Positions 55,901-64,000 are shown, counted from the stretch's first letter. The stretch: DNA of 64,000 nt from CALXVA01 sp964587175 (GCA_964587175.1 CAZPKK010000001.1:1-64000); one strand, 5' to 3'. Program-made: numbers and translations. The notes: generated by a model not told the origin, from the sequence alone.

Positions 55901-56323
55901 ATTTTCCTCTGATTTACTATTAGACTTATACCCTCTTTTTTTAACCATACTTATCAAAACTCTAGCTAAGTCTTTGTTTGTAATTTTCTCATCTAAAGCC
56001 ATTACTCTTAATTCATAAACATTAAATTGAAATCTATAATTTTCATATAAATTCTCTAGTTCTTTTTTGGAAATAATATTATATCTCTCAAGTAGCCTCT
56101 TCGTTCTTTCAACTCTATGTTTCTTTCTTCTTAGCCTTCTTCTTAATCCTCTTGCATCTCTTCTGTTTTTAGCTAAAGGTGAACCATCTTTTGGATTTTC
56201 TGCTGCATCAAAAATTCTTGATCCTAAATCAATTATTCTTTTTGGTTTTCCATTCTCATCATCTTCTATTGCTGCCCATCCAACTGAAGTTATTCCGATA
56301 TCTAGTCCGATTCTATAGCCCAT
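52924..56323 (-). pseudogene. cas9: type II-C Cas9 nuclease, split by one frameshift
   Basis: About 1130 aa when the frame is repaired. N-terminal part (54293-56323): RuvC-I GLDIGITSVGW with Asp8, Arg-rich bridge helix (RGLRRRLRRKKHRVERTKR), RuvC-II IELAREIG, and HNH DVDHIIPYS with His620 and Asn643. C-terminal part (52924-54292): RuvC-III HHAVDAAVIA and a PAM-interacting domain ending DVLGNYHEVKIPEKRMPF. The overall architecture is close to the compact thermophilic GeoCas9 group. One extra base near 54313-54318 breaks the frame after DEYVVRT; removing it restores NIIKNPKKLRRLLREDF and continues straight into DTQYMSKLMYNL. As sequenced, RuvC-III is detached. ATG at 56323 follows GGAGGGAG; an upstream ATG reads through the tracrRNA and is not used. 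Confidence 0.93.
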
Positions 56324-56344
56324 ATTTTTCTCCCTCCTATAACT

Positions 56345-56473
56345 GAAGATAGCTGCCCTTTTAGAGGCAGCTAGAGCTTTACGACTCATAGATTTTACAA
56401 CAAAATCTAGGTCTTATTGTAATAACCTATTCTACTTTGATATGATATAATTTAATGTGCAATTCCCTTGCAC
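56345..56473 (-). ncRNA. tracrRNA gene with own promoter
   Basis: On the minus strand TTGACA (56503-56508) and TAGTAT (56480-56485), 17 nt apart, place a start near 56473. The transcript begins with the hairpin GTGCAA-GGGAA-TTGCAC, then an anti-repeat (56416-56451) matching the CRISPR repeat at 31 of 36 positions. Next come hairpins AGATTTT-GTTGT-AAAATCT (390-408 of 56 kb) and AGCTGCC-...-GGCAGCT (56351-56372), as in II-C tracrRNAs. No strong T-run follows, so some transcripts may read into cas9, whose ribosome site starts about 10 nt later. Confidence 0.88.
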
Positions 56474-56479
56474 GAATAT

Positions 56480-56508
56480 ATACTATACTATTTTTACTTT
56501 GATGTCAA
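56480..56508 (-). promoter_or_regulatory. tracrRNA/cas9 promoter
   Basis: TTGACA, 17-nt spacer, TAGTAT on the minus strand, upstream of the anti-repeat. The only consensus promoter in front of cas9. Confidence 0.75.
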
Positions 56509-56588
56509 GCCCTTTTTACCTCTGCATTTTATTTTAACACAATTATGTAAATTTGTCATCTGTTTTTTAATTTAATTTTTATAAGACT

Positions 56589-57182
56589 CTAATATCCATA
56601 GTCTGCCTCTAATCCATTTTGTTCCCTATATATTCCTTTTACTAAATATTTTACAATATTTTTCATTTTATAAGATGCACCTATTTCATAATCATTGTAA
56701 TACATTCCATTTGCAGTGAAATCCTTTATATGTATCTCATATGATGAAATGTCAGAAACTTTTTCTATTGAATATGTTAATTCAAAATAATCCGAAAATA
56801 ATTCATCACATATTTCTTTTGCTTGAGTTACACTCTCTTCTTTTATATACGCATAATTTCCTTGTAACTCTTCGTAGGCTTCTAACTGTTTTTTTATGTC
56901 TGAAAAATAAACCTTCTCCCCACTACTTTTAGTTATGTATTTGTCGTCATTACTATATGTTTCTATTTCAGATTTTGGAATTACCTCATCTGTCCATTCG
57001 TCGTACTTGATATTATCACTAAATCCTGTATATCCATATTCTTGATATTCGTTATCTAATTCTCTTTTTACAGAGAAAATTATAACTAGCAAGATGACTA
57101 TTCCTATTAAAATTATCCATCGTAATTTATATAATATATAAATTCCACCTATTTGCGATAAAACGTCATTATTTTTCGACAT
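56589..57182 (-). CDS. single-pass membrane protein, unknown
   Basis: 197 aa from the ATG 10 nt after AGGAG. One membrane helix (about 22-42, KLRWIILIGIVILLVIIF), then an acidic, Tyr-rich extracytoplasmic domain (about 50-197) with no recognisable family. Ends QNGLEADYGY. Lies just upstream of the tracrRNA promoter on the same strand, but there is no sign that it belongs to the CRISPR system. Confidence 0.7.
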   Translation of the reverse strand: MSKNNDVLSQIGGIYILYKLRWIILIGIVILLVIIFSVKRELDNEYQEYGYTGFSDNIKYDEWTDEVIPKSEIETYSNDDKYITKSSGEKVYFSDIKKQLEAYEELQGNYAYIKEESVTQAKEICDELFSDYFELTYSIEKVSDISSYEIHIKDFTANGMYYNDYEIGASYKMKNIVKYLVKGIYREQNGLEADYGY

Positions 57183-57409
57183 TATAAACATTCTCCTTTT
57201 ACTAAATTTATATAATTATACATTGTCAAATAATAATAGTCTTCAATATACTTTACTTCATAGTTTACATCTAAACAATACTAAATTTATTGGTAAAAAT
57301 CAATATGATGTGAATATAATTTAAATTCATAATTTTAAAAATTGTATTTTAATATCTCCAATATTATGTTATCATATTAGTATAGTTCTAGAAATAAAAG
57401 GAGGAAACT

Positions 57410-57916
57410 ATGTATATAAATAAGGGAAAACGCACCATTTTAATTTTTCCAGAATTTAGTAATTTAGACGAAATACAAAAAATCCGAAATAAATATGATC
57501 CATTAGCACAACTTATTCCCCCTCACATCACAATAGTATTTCCATTCTCAGATGATATCTCCAACGAGGAATTAATTTCAAAATTAACTAATCTAATTAA
57601 ATCTTTCTCACCTTTCAAAGTTATATTTAAAGGGCTATCTTTATCAAATGATAACTATATCTTCCTAAATTGCATAAAAGGCAATGATGAAATTATACAA
57701 TTACATGATGAAATTTATGCAAAAATACTACCAACACATCTAAAAAAATCTATAAAATATATTCCTCACATAACTTTAGGAAGAAGCAATTCCTTAGATG
57801 GCATAGAATTGGAAAAAGAATTTGAAACGTTTGTAAATGAAATAACTATTGAATTAGTTGGAGAAAATGAAGAATCAATTTTAATAAAAAATATAAAATT
57901 AGGAGAGCCTTTATGA
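57410..57916 (+). CDS. 2'-5' RNA ligase / LigT-like 2H phosphoesterase
   Basis: 168 aa. Two HxT motifs spaced as in the 2H family: IPPHITIVFPF and IPHITLGRS. Members act on cyclic nucleotide or RNA 2',3'-cyclic phosphate ends. AAAGGAGG precedes ATG. Its stop overlaps the start of the GNAT gene (ATGA), so the two were translationally coupled. Confidence 0.85.
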   Translation: MYINKGKRTILIFPEFSNLDEIQKIRNKYDPLAQLIPPHITIVFPFSDDISNEELISKLTNLIKSFSPFKVIFKGLSLSNDNYIFLNCIKGNDEIIQLHDEIYAKILPTHLKKSIKYIPHITLGRSNSLDGIELEKEFETFVNEITIELVGENEESILIKNIKLGEPL

Positions 57917-58326
57917 ATGTTAAATTAGAATATTCCATATCTGTAGAGGAATTTTTGGAAATGGTTGAATCAGTTGGCTGGAAAACATACTCTAAAGATC
58001 AAGTTGAAAAAGCTCTAAAAAATACCATGTATATGGTAAAAGCAAGCATTGATGGAAAACTTGCAGGAATCGGCAGAGTCGTAGGAGATTATAGTATTGT
58101 TTGCATGCTAACAGATATCTGCGTAAAGCCTGAATTTCAATGAAAAGGAATTGGTTTAAAAATTATAAATGAATTAAAAAGATTGATTGAAACTAATATA
58201 AAAGAAGGAGAAAAAATGCAAATCGAATTAACTCCTACAGCAGGAAAAGAAGCTTTTTATGAAAAGGCTGGTTTTAAATATAAACCAGATAAAATTACCG
58301 GAATGTATTTATGGATAAAAAAATGA
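57913..58326 (+). pseudogene. GNAT acetyltransferase interrupted by TGA
   Basis: The frame reads as a GNAT: KLAGIGRVVGDYSIVCMLTDICVKPEFQ, then TGA at 58141, then KGIGLKIINELKRL and FYEKAGFKYKPDK to a TGA at 58324. The family motif at this point is normally (Q)GKGIG, so a single GGA to TGA change explains the stop. Without it a normal 137-aa acetyltransferase results. TGA is used as a true stop elsewhere in this window (for example the previous gene), so recoding is unlikely. Confidence 0.85.
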
Positions 58327-58912
58327 GATTAGCTTTTACAAAGTTGCTTGATTGAAACGCTTATTGTTCAATTTACTTAATCACTCAAAATAAAGCAACT
58401 TAAATTTATATTGTAAAAATGGTAAAATGTAGGAAAAGAATTTATATGATAATACATATAAGTATTGTCAAGTTGCTTTACATTTATTTTCTTACGAAAT
58501 AGCAGAACATTTTTTGAAAAGATAAACGCCTGGCTAGTATAAATATACTAGCCTTTGTATTATATATAAAAGTATAAAATTTTCCTAGAATAAAAATAAT
58601 TGCATAAGCAGTTTTTAGTATTTTTTATTGTTTTTTATTTTTTCCCTATTTTTTATTTTTATAATAACTCATTTGTAAATTGCTTTAACAGAATTATTTT
58701 ATTATTAAATATGAATCTTGAAGTATATACCTTCGGGTTATGAGTAAAGCTCGTAAAGTATTGGTAAATCTAGCTTTGAGATGTATTTGTTGGTATATTT
58801 GGTGTGCCCAATTTTTTAGCTTTGTAAATTTATGTGATTTTGGGTTATTTTTGGGCAGTTGTGTGCCCATTTTGAGCCCAATTATTTTAATAAATTTATG
58901 GAGGTTTTGGTT
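58327..58912. other. intergenic region, 586 nt
   Basis: Contains a perfect palindrome GGCTAGTATA-AA-TATACTAGCC (about 58533-58554), an AAGTTGCTT...AAGCAACTT pair (about 58341 and 58395), and a stretch before the next gene with several TGCCCA/TGGGC blocks. No gene is visible. Confidence 0.5.
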
Positions 58913-59209
58913 ATGAATAGAAAATATTTTTGTTGTTTTAATAATATGAATGTAAATAATAATGACAATGAATTATTTAATAATTGGATTGAGTTTAGAT
59001 TTGAAAAATTAGAAAGTAATTTAACTGACGAAGATAGAAAACATTCTCTTAATTATGATACTTTTTGCGAAAATATTCTTGATGTTATTCCTGATAAAGA
59101 TTCTGGTTATGTTTCTGATATTCTTGATGATTTTAGAGAAGAGTTATTAAATCATTGTGTTTATTGGAATGAGAAGTATTATATGACTGGAGTTAATGAT
59201 GTTATTTAA
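58913..59209 (+). CDS. orphan small protein, unknown
   Basis: 98 aa from an ATG after ATGGAGGTTTTGGTT. Asn- and acidic-rich (NNMNVNNNDNELFNNWIEFRFEKLE), with four Cys residues (two adjacent near the N-terminus). No family recognised. Its leader has TGGGC/GCCCA repeats. It lies immediately left of the repeat that borders the primase-helicase gene and may belong to that island. Confidence 0.55.
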   Translation: MNRKYFCCFNNMNVNNNDNELFNNWIEFRFEKLESNLTDEDRKHSLNYDTFCENILDVIPDKDSGYVSDILDDFREELLNHCVYWNEKYYMTGVNDVI

Positions 59210-59241
59210 TTTATTGCTAATGTTTTAAATTTATAGCATAT

Positions 59242-59267
59242 AAAATAAAGTGGGCAATTTGAATTTT
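59242..59267. repeat. 26-bp direct repeat, left copy
   Basis: Identical to 61869-61894. Begins AAAATAAAGTGGGCAA and ends TTGAATTTT. The pair brackets the primase-helicase gene exactly. It also forms the first arm of a terminator hairpin (AAAGTGGGCAA with TTGTCCACTTT). Confidence 0.8.
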
Positions 59268-59281
59268 CATTGTCCACTTTA
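59246..59281. terminator. hairpin terminator between orphan gene and primase-helicase
   Basis: TAAAGTGGGCAA pairs with TTGTCCACTTTA. Lies between two convergent genes and includes the left direct repeat. Confidence 0.65.
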
Positions 59282-59287
59282 AAATAT

Positions 59288-61642
59288 TTATGCTTCTTCT
59301 ATAATCTCATATCCAGCAATCTTATATCCTTTTATTCTTCTAAAATACATTTTTTCTAAAACTTTCATATTATCCAAATAATCATAAACAATTACTTTAC
59401 TTTTATCTTCATGTTCTCGGTGAAGTCTTCCTACATATTGCAATATTCTTCCTTTCCATGAAACTGGCATGGTCAAAAATAGTGTATCTAATCTACTATC
59501 ATCAAAACCTTCTCCTATAGAACTACTTGTCGCCAAAATTATTCTTGGTTTATTGTTTTTATCAGCTTCATCAATAATGTCTCGAATTTCTTTTGATTTT
59601 TTCTTTCCCATTGCTCCTTTATAAATAACAACTGGAACATTTATACTATCTAATTTTTCTTTTAATATTTTCAAATGTTCTACCCTCTCTGTTAAAACAA
59701 TAGGAATTCTACCCTCTAAAACACATCTCTTTATATCTTGAACTATCATATTATTCCTAAATATATTATGACACATGTCATTTAAGATTTCTGAAATTTG
59801 TATTTTGTCTTTTCCTTCAGTAGAAATATATTTATAACCTGTACTCTTTACAATTACTACATGTTCCATTTCTTTATTTTGTTTTAATTCGCGATTTGCT
59901 ACTCTAACTCTTATGTCCCCACATTGCATATAAATAATTTTATGCCATCCATCTTTTCTTGTAGGTGTTGCTGTTAAACCATATACGTATTTACTTCTTA
60001 TAGCTTTCAATACTTTTTCAAAACTAAATGCTGCAACATGATGACATTCATCTATTATAACAAGCCCATAATCCTTAACTATCTCATTTAAATTGTCTTT
60101 CTTGGCTAACGATTGAAAACTAGCTACATCTAATTTACCATTTAAATTTTCTTTACTCGCTCCAATTTGTCCTATTTCTTTTTTATTTATATTTAGGAAA
60201 TATGATAATCTTTCTTTCCATTGTTCTAATAAATTATTTCTATTTACTATAACCAAAGTATTTGTTTTTAACTCTGAAATAATTTTAGCTCCTATAACAG
60301 TTTTTCCAAAACCTGTAGTAGCACATAATATTCCTGTTTCATATTTTAATAACTCATTTTTTACATTTTCCTGCTTTTTATTTAGTTTTCCTATAAATGT
60401 ATAATCTGTATTAATTCCTTTTTCTCTTGTATCTTTTATAATTAATTTAACATTGCTTTTTTCACATACTTCTTTAATTTTATCTATGCATCCTCTAGGT
60501 AATTTTAGGAATCTATCATCTTCCTCAAAGCAACTTATGATCCTTGGTGTTTTATATATAGGTAGTCTTAATTTTTGTTTTTCATAAAATTCTGGATTAG
60601 TAAAACTAGCTAATCTTTTTAAATAAGATACTTCATTTGGTAACAATTTTAGTTTTTTAACATAAATCATATTATCAAATATACATTCTACATTATTTAC
60701 AAATTTAATTTCTCTTAAATTTTCTTTTTCAGGCAATTCATCATCTTCTATCTGCTCTACATCAGGTTCTTTATAATCATCTTCTCTATATTTATTAACA
60801 AAATTATAAACATCATCACTTTTAATTCTTTTTATATTTTTCAAAATTTCAAATTGATTTTTTTCTGGCTCAAAATATTTATTTACAAAAACTGTATTTC
60901 CACTATTGCTACTTTCTCCCTGAAAAGGTAACGCTATTAGATTACCAAATCCACCTTTAGGCATTGTATCCTGATTTGGAAATAACCTATCATATGAATC
61001 CAAGTCCAATGATTCTTTCTCCATCGTTTTTGTTAAAAGAATATTTCCCATTTTTCTAGCAACATTTGCTGGCATACTTTTTTCAAAAAATATCCATACA
61101 TGCGCTCCATTTCCAGATCGCGATTTTTCAACATATATTGGTATATTTAGTTCATCACATATATTCCAAAATGCTAATACATCTTTCTCATAAGTCTTTT
61201 TATCAAAATCTATTGCTAGAAAATTACATAAATCTCCCGGTAATAGTGGGTAAATTCCTATAGTTATTTTTCCTTGTAAATGTTTTAATATAACATCTTT
61301 TGTTAAAGGTTGTAACTCTCTAAAAACACAATTATTGCATTTAACTCTTGGTTTATCACATTTATATGTATTAAATTCATTTATACATACTGGTGAATAC
61401 CCTGATTTTCCGCTTTTACTACTTGTCCACCTTTTTGCATAAATATCTGTCCTTCCTTTAAATATTTCCATAAATATTTTTATTTTTTCTTCAGTTGAAA
61501 TAGCTTTTGTTTCTTTTCTTATTTCTTTTTCTTCTACTTTTCTGTCTAATTTTCCATACAATTTTTCTTTTAGTTCTTTATTTTCTTTTTCTAATTCTTT
61601 TAATCTTTCTTTTAATTCTTTTTTTCCTAATTTTTCTAACAA
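59288..61642 (-). CDS. TOTE-type archaeo-eukaryotic primase fused to SF2 helicase
   Basis: 784 aa. N-terminal coiled coil (about 1-45, LKELEKENKELKEKL), then a TOTE-like archaeo-eukaryotic primase domain (about 50-290) with a Cys cluster (YKCDKPRVKCNNCVF), catalytic AIDFD (DxD) and SGNGAHVWIFF (Ser-His strand). A linker leads to a superfamily 2 helicase (about 415-780) with Walker A CATTGFGKTVIGA, DECHH (DEAH type), GLTATPTRKD and VI motif QYVGRLHREHEDK. TTG start after AAGGAGGG. Such fusions occur in mobile 'conflict' islands thought to act on foreign or damaged nucleic acid. Bracketed by 26-bp direct repeats. Normal full-length protein. Confidence 0.88.
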   Translation of the reverse strand: MLEKLGKKELKERLKELEKENKELKEKLYGKLDRKVEEKEIRKETKAISTEEKIKIFMEIFKGRTDIYAKRWTSSKSGKSGYSPVCINEFNTYKCDKPRVKCNNCVFRELQPLTKDVILKHLQGKITIGIYPLLPGDLCNFLAIDFDKKTYEKDVLAFWNICDELNIPIYVEKSRSGNGAHVWIFFEKSMPANVARKMGNILLTKTMEKESLDLDSYDRLFPNQDTMPKGGFGNLIALPFQGESSNSGNTVFVNKYFEPEKNQFEILKNIKRIKSDDVYNFVNKYREDDYKEPDVEQIEDDELPEKENLREIKFVNNVECIFDNMIYVKKLKLLPNEVSYLKRLASFTNPEFYEKQKLRLPIYKTPRIISCFEEDDRFLKLPRGCIDKIKEVCEKSNVKLIIKDTREKGINTDYTFIGKLNKKQENVKNELLKYETGILCATTGFGKTVIGAKIISELKTNTLVIVNRNNLLEQWKERLSYFLNINKKEIGQIGASKENLNGKLDVASFQSLAKKDNLNEIVKDYGLVIIDECHHVAAFSFEKVLKAIRSKYVYGLTATPTRKDGWHKIIYMQCGDIRVRVANRELKQNKEMEHVVIVKSTGYKYISTEGKDKIQISEILNDMCHNIFRNNMIVQDIKRCVLEGRIPIVLTERVEHLKILKEKLDSINVPVVIYKGAMGKKKSKEIRDIIDEADKNNKPRIILATSSSIGEGFDDSRLDTLFLTMPVSWKGRILQYVGRLHREHEDKSKVIVYDYLDNMKVLEKMYFRRIKGYKIAGYEIIEEA

Positions 61643-62041
61643 AGCTATTCCCTCCTTTTATGTCTATATATTATATACTATTTTCAAGATTTTATCAAAT
61701 TATGTAAATTTAACTTTTTTGTGATAAAAGATATACCCTTTTATTAATGATTTTTAAACATATTTGCTATCTACCATATTTTTAACTTTATAAATTATAT
61801 ACTTTGAGTCAGTTGAATATTAATTTAGAATTCAATTATTTTTGTCAAATTTAATTTCATAAGTTATAAAAATAAAGTGGGCAATTTGAATTTTATAATT
61901 TTTCATTTTGCTCACTTTATTTATAAACTCTGCAGTGTTCTCTGCAGGAAATTTCTATCTTTTTCATTTTATATATACTTTTTTAATTATTGATTCATTA
62001 AGCGACATTTTTTAAAAAAACATCGCTTTCAACCGTCATTT
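61643..62041. other. intergenic region, 399 nt
   Basis: Holds the right direct repeat, a hairpin (AAATAAAGTGGGCAA with TTGCTCACTTTATTT, about 61871-61922) and, near its right end, a diverged GCGACAT inverted pair (about 62000-62030). Nothing coding. Confidence 0.5.
61869..61894. repeat. 26-bp direct repeat, right copy
   Basis: Exact copy of 59242-59267, 2627 bp away in the same orientation; the sequence outside the repeat diverges at once. Consistent with the ends of an acquired cassette, or with reused terminator sequence. Confidence 0.8.
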
Positions 62042-63475
62042 TTATTGTTTTTGAAATTTATATTTTGTTCCTTCAGCCTTAATGATAAGATTCAAATCTA
62101 AAAGTAAAGAAATTAAATTAGTTGCTCTTGTATCTTTTATATTTAAAATGTTCTTTATATCTTCCCTAGAAAACATATTGTTGTAGCCCATTTTTTCAAA
62201 AATATTTCTTATTTGATTTATTGTACTATTTCTAATATTTGTATTTTGTATACTTTTATATAACTGTATAAAAAATAAGTCTCTATCTGAAACAATATTT
62301 TTATTTTCATCCATTTCATTTGTTTTATAATAGCCCTTATTAGGAAATATCACTGTAAATGATAGAGAATCAGAAATAAATTTTGGTTTTTGAATAGAAT
62401 CATTATAGCTCTCCAATATTCTACTTAATCCACTTCCCCTACGATCCATGTAATGTAATCTACTGAAAACATCTGCAATTACAATATTTCTTCTCATAGA
62501 TGGAATATTTTTTATCTCCAGATTTTGAATAAGACTGCCATCAAACATCCCTCCTGGTGAAGTAATTTCTAATCTATCATCAAACATATCTATATGAATT
62601 TCTGCTCCTAAAATCTGATAATCTCTGTGAATTAATGCATTTACTATTGCTTCCCTACGTGCAGTAATGGGATATTCCTCTAGTTCTTGTCTTTCCATTC
62701 CTACGACTTTCCAAGACATTTTAGAATTATTTTTTATAAAAGAATCTGCATTCTCTAATAATGCTATAATACTTCCATTATATTCCTTGTCATCAATTGC
62801 ATCTTCTGCTATTATTCCCTTATTTAAGCCTTTCCACCTAGTACATACAATTTTAGACTGCTTTAAGGGATTTTGATCACTTAATAATAGTCCTGCATTT
62901 GTTAGTTCTTTTTCAGTGTTAGCTAAGCCCAAAGAAAAGAAATCTTTATTTTCATCAAATTTTTTATTCGTTTTTTCTTTTATAGTCGCTGCTAACAAAG
63001 TAAAACTTAAATCATTAATTTTATAATCTGTTGGTAATGCATCAAATGTTAAATTTTTTCCTTTTAATATAAGATTATTTAATATATGTTCTGGAGCGGG
63101 TATACTTTGATTTCCAGAACGAATAAAAGCTTCTTTTCTTCCATCTATTACTAAATAATATGGAGTTGACGGTCCATCTCCTATTTTTAATTCTAAAAAA
63201 TCTTTTCCATTTTCAGTAAAAGAATTTATTTCATATCTAGGTAATGGTAAAATTCTAGCATTTATAATTTCAGTAATTTTTTCAGCTACCTGTTGAATAT
63301 TATCTAATCCTTTTAGTTCATGTGTACTGTCATCCACTCCGAATAAAATGATTCCACCTTTTGAATTAGCAAATGCGGATACTGACTTTAACCAACTTTT
63401 AGGTTTTTTTTCTTCTAATGCAATTTTATAATCAATATTACTTGTCTCTGCTTTTTCATAATCTTTTATCTTCAA
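62042..63475 (-). CDS. AlbA_2 (Schlafen-like) domain ATP-binding protein
   Basis: 477 aa. N-terminal AlbA_2 DNA/RNA-binding-type domain (about 1-130; AFANSKGGIILFGVDDSTHE), middle region with a GHKL-type HATPase_c_4 pattern (ARREAIVNALIHRDYQI, GGMFDGSL, DRRGSGLSRILE), and a C-terminal winged helix (about 400-475; FSREDIKNILNIKDTRATNLIS). Proteins of this layout are usually annotated as transcriptional regulators or helicase-linked and are enriched in defence islands. TTG start 8 nt after GGAGG. A 28-bp palindrome in its leader is a candidate binding site. Function not established. Confidence 0.85.
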   Translation of the reverse strand: MKIKDYEKAETSNIDYKIALEEKKPKSWLKSVSAFANSKGGIILFGVDDSTHELKGLDNIQQVAEKITEIINARILPLPRYEINSFTENGKDFLELKIGDGPSTPYYLVIDGRKEAFIRSGNQSIPAPEHILNNLILKGKNLTFDALPTDYKINDLSFTLLAATIKEKTNKKFDENKDFFSLGLANTEKELTNAGLLLSDQNPLKQSKIVCTRWKGLNKGIIAEDAIDDKEYNGSIIALLENADSFIKNNSKMSWKVVGMERQELEEYPITARREAIVNALIHRDYQILGAEIHIDMFDDRLEITSPGGMFDGSLIQNLEIKNIPSMRRNIVIADVFSRLHYMDRRGSGLSRILESYNDSIQKPKFISDSLSFTVIFPNKGYYKTNEMDENKNIVSDRDLFFIQLYKSIQNTNIRNSTINQIRNIFEKMGYNNMFSREDIKNILNIKDTRATNLISLLLDLNLIIKAEGTKYKFQKQ

Positions 63476-63549
63476 ATTATATACCTCCACATTATAATTT
63501 TAATATTATATTATCACTTTTATGCTTTTATTACAACCAATTTTTATAA

Positions 63550-63595
63550 AAAATGTCGCTTATAAGCGACATTTTTGCATATAAAGCGACATTTT
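63550..63595. promoter_or_regulatory. palindromic GCGACAT operator-like sites
   Basis: A perfect 28-bp palindrome (half-site AAAAATGTCGCTTA, 63550-63577) followed 7 nt later by a third half-site (AAGCGACATTTTTT). Lies 75 nt upstream of the AlbA_2 gene and after the methyltransferase stop. A related pair recurs at about 62000-62030 on the other side of the gene. It could also end methyltransferase transcripts. Confidence 0.65.
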
Positions 63596-63686
63596 TTCTT
63601 TACTATTCTATTATATTTCTATCATTTAACACATATTTAAATATTTTTGAATTATTTTTATGTATTTTAATTCTAATATTGATATT

Positions 63687-64000
63687 TTAATTATTTTTAC
63701 TTTTTAATCCAATCAGTGCTCTTGCAATAGCTTTTGATAATAATGGTGGTACAGCATTTCCAACTTGAACATATTGAGCTGTTCTTGGACCTTCAAACAA
63801 ATAATTATCAGGAAAACTTTGAATCCTAGCTGCTTCTCTAACTGTTAATGCTCTACACTGTTTAATATCTGGATGAATATTATAATGTCCATCCTTGCTT
63901 ATATGAGCAACTATTGTATGTGGTACTTCATACATTCCATGTACTTTAAATCTATCTGAAAATGATTTTTCATTTTTATGTGTTTTTAAATTTTCTGGTA
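63687..64000 (-). CDS. C5 cytosine-specific DNA methyltransferase, C-terminal part
   Basis: Reads off the right edge without a start. The last about 103 aa include VPHTIVAHISKDGHY, the CRALTVREAARIQSFPDNY block, and GPRTAQYVQVGNAVPPLLSKAIA, which are conserved motifs IX and X of Dcm-type enzymes. The PCQ and ENV catalytic motifs lie beyond the window. Methylation of host DNA is expected, likely as part of a restriction-modification system. No restriction gene lies on the visible side, but the AlbA_2 gene follows it directly. Confidence 0.92.
   Translation of the reverse strand, partial: PENLKTHKNEKSFSDRFKVHGMYEVPHTIVAHISKDGHYNIHPDIKQCRALTVREAARIQSFPDNYLFEGPRTAQYVQVGNAVPPLLSKAIARALIGLKSKNN

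Noticed and set aside
51629..56323. Missing csn2 or cas4 (type II-A or II-B)
   Set aside because: No additional gene fits between cas2, cas1 and cas9; the compact Cas9 of about 1130 aa and the repeat-borne promoters fit type II-C.
56324..56389. N-terminal extension of Cas9 starting MSRKALAASKR
   Set aside because: It overlaps the tracrRNA hairpins and lies before the GGAGGGAG ribosome site; the conserved protein starts at MGYRIGLDIG.
58141..58143. TGA read as an amino acid (recoding) in the GNAT gene
   Set aside because: TGA ends other intact genes here (for example at 57914), so standard code applies; a point mutation explains it better.
1..64000. tRNA, rRNA, riboswitch or T-box elements
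   Set aside because: I looked in the longer intergenic regions and recognised none of the conserved cores; small or diverged ones could be missed by eye.

Overview
This 64 kb window is AT-rich, low-GC Firmicutes DNA, most likely from an anaerobic, spore-forming member of the Clostridia (gut-type, possibly uncultured). Sporulation is indicated by a SpoIIE phosphatase and two small coat-like proteins. Strict anaerobiosis is indicated by an oxygen-sensitive class III ribonucleotide reductase (NrdD/NrdG). Clostridial gene order is seen in dprA-comM-yraN and radC-mreBCD-mrdA-minC. I see no rRNA, tRNA, insertion sequence or prophage.

Layout. 0.5-4.5 kb: DNA uptake/processing genes (dprA, a frameshifted comM, yraN) and a NUDIX hydrolase. 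4.5-8.5 kb: a 330-bp fold-back element, a two-component system, and a small coiled-coil protein built on 33-bp repeats. 8.7-16.9 kb: exonuclease III, a G5/SleB-type wall hydrolase, a lemA-htpX pair, tatD, acpS, an unrecognised membrane-anchored protein and a WG-repeat protein. 17-30 kb: spoIIE, then two giant surface proteins (1595 and about 1675 aa) in one operon; the second carries a likely thioester adhesin domain. 30.2-31.2 kb: three small genes of unknown function. 31.4-37.7 kb: the cell-shape/division cluster. 38-40.5 kb: mecA-like adaptor, M23 peptidase, coat-like proteins. 40.7-46.7 kb: nrdG, nrdD, a second NrdD paralogue without a glycyl-radical domain, and a divergent Crp/Fnr regulator; the two reductase promoters share the same architecture. 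46.8-50.3 kb: tspO, ucpA-like SDR, DUF2207 protein.

50.7-56.5 kb is a compact type II-C CRISPR-Cas locus: array, cas2, cas1, cas9 and a tracrRNA gene. Each repeat ends in an extended -10 promoter, so each crRNA can be made from its own start. cas9 is split by one frameshift as sequenced. After small genes (a LigT-like phosphoesterase, a GNAT broken by a stop codon, an orphan) the right end, 59.2-64 kb, looks like a second defence or conflict island: a primase-helicase fusion of the TOTE type flanked by 26-bp direct repeats, an AlbA_2/ATPase protein with a palindromic candidate operator, and the C-terminal part of a C5 cytosine methyltransferase running off the window.

A cross-cutting oddity is that every clear frameshift seen (two in comM, one in cas9, two in the DUF2207 tail) can be read as an extra C immediately 5' of GG on the coding strand. 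This suggests one common cause, either sequencing error or a mutational bias.
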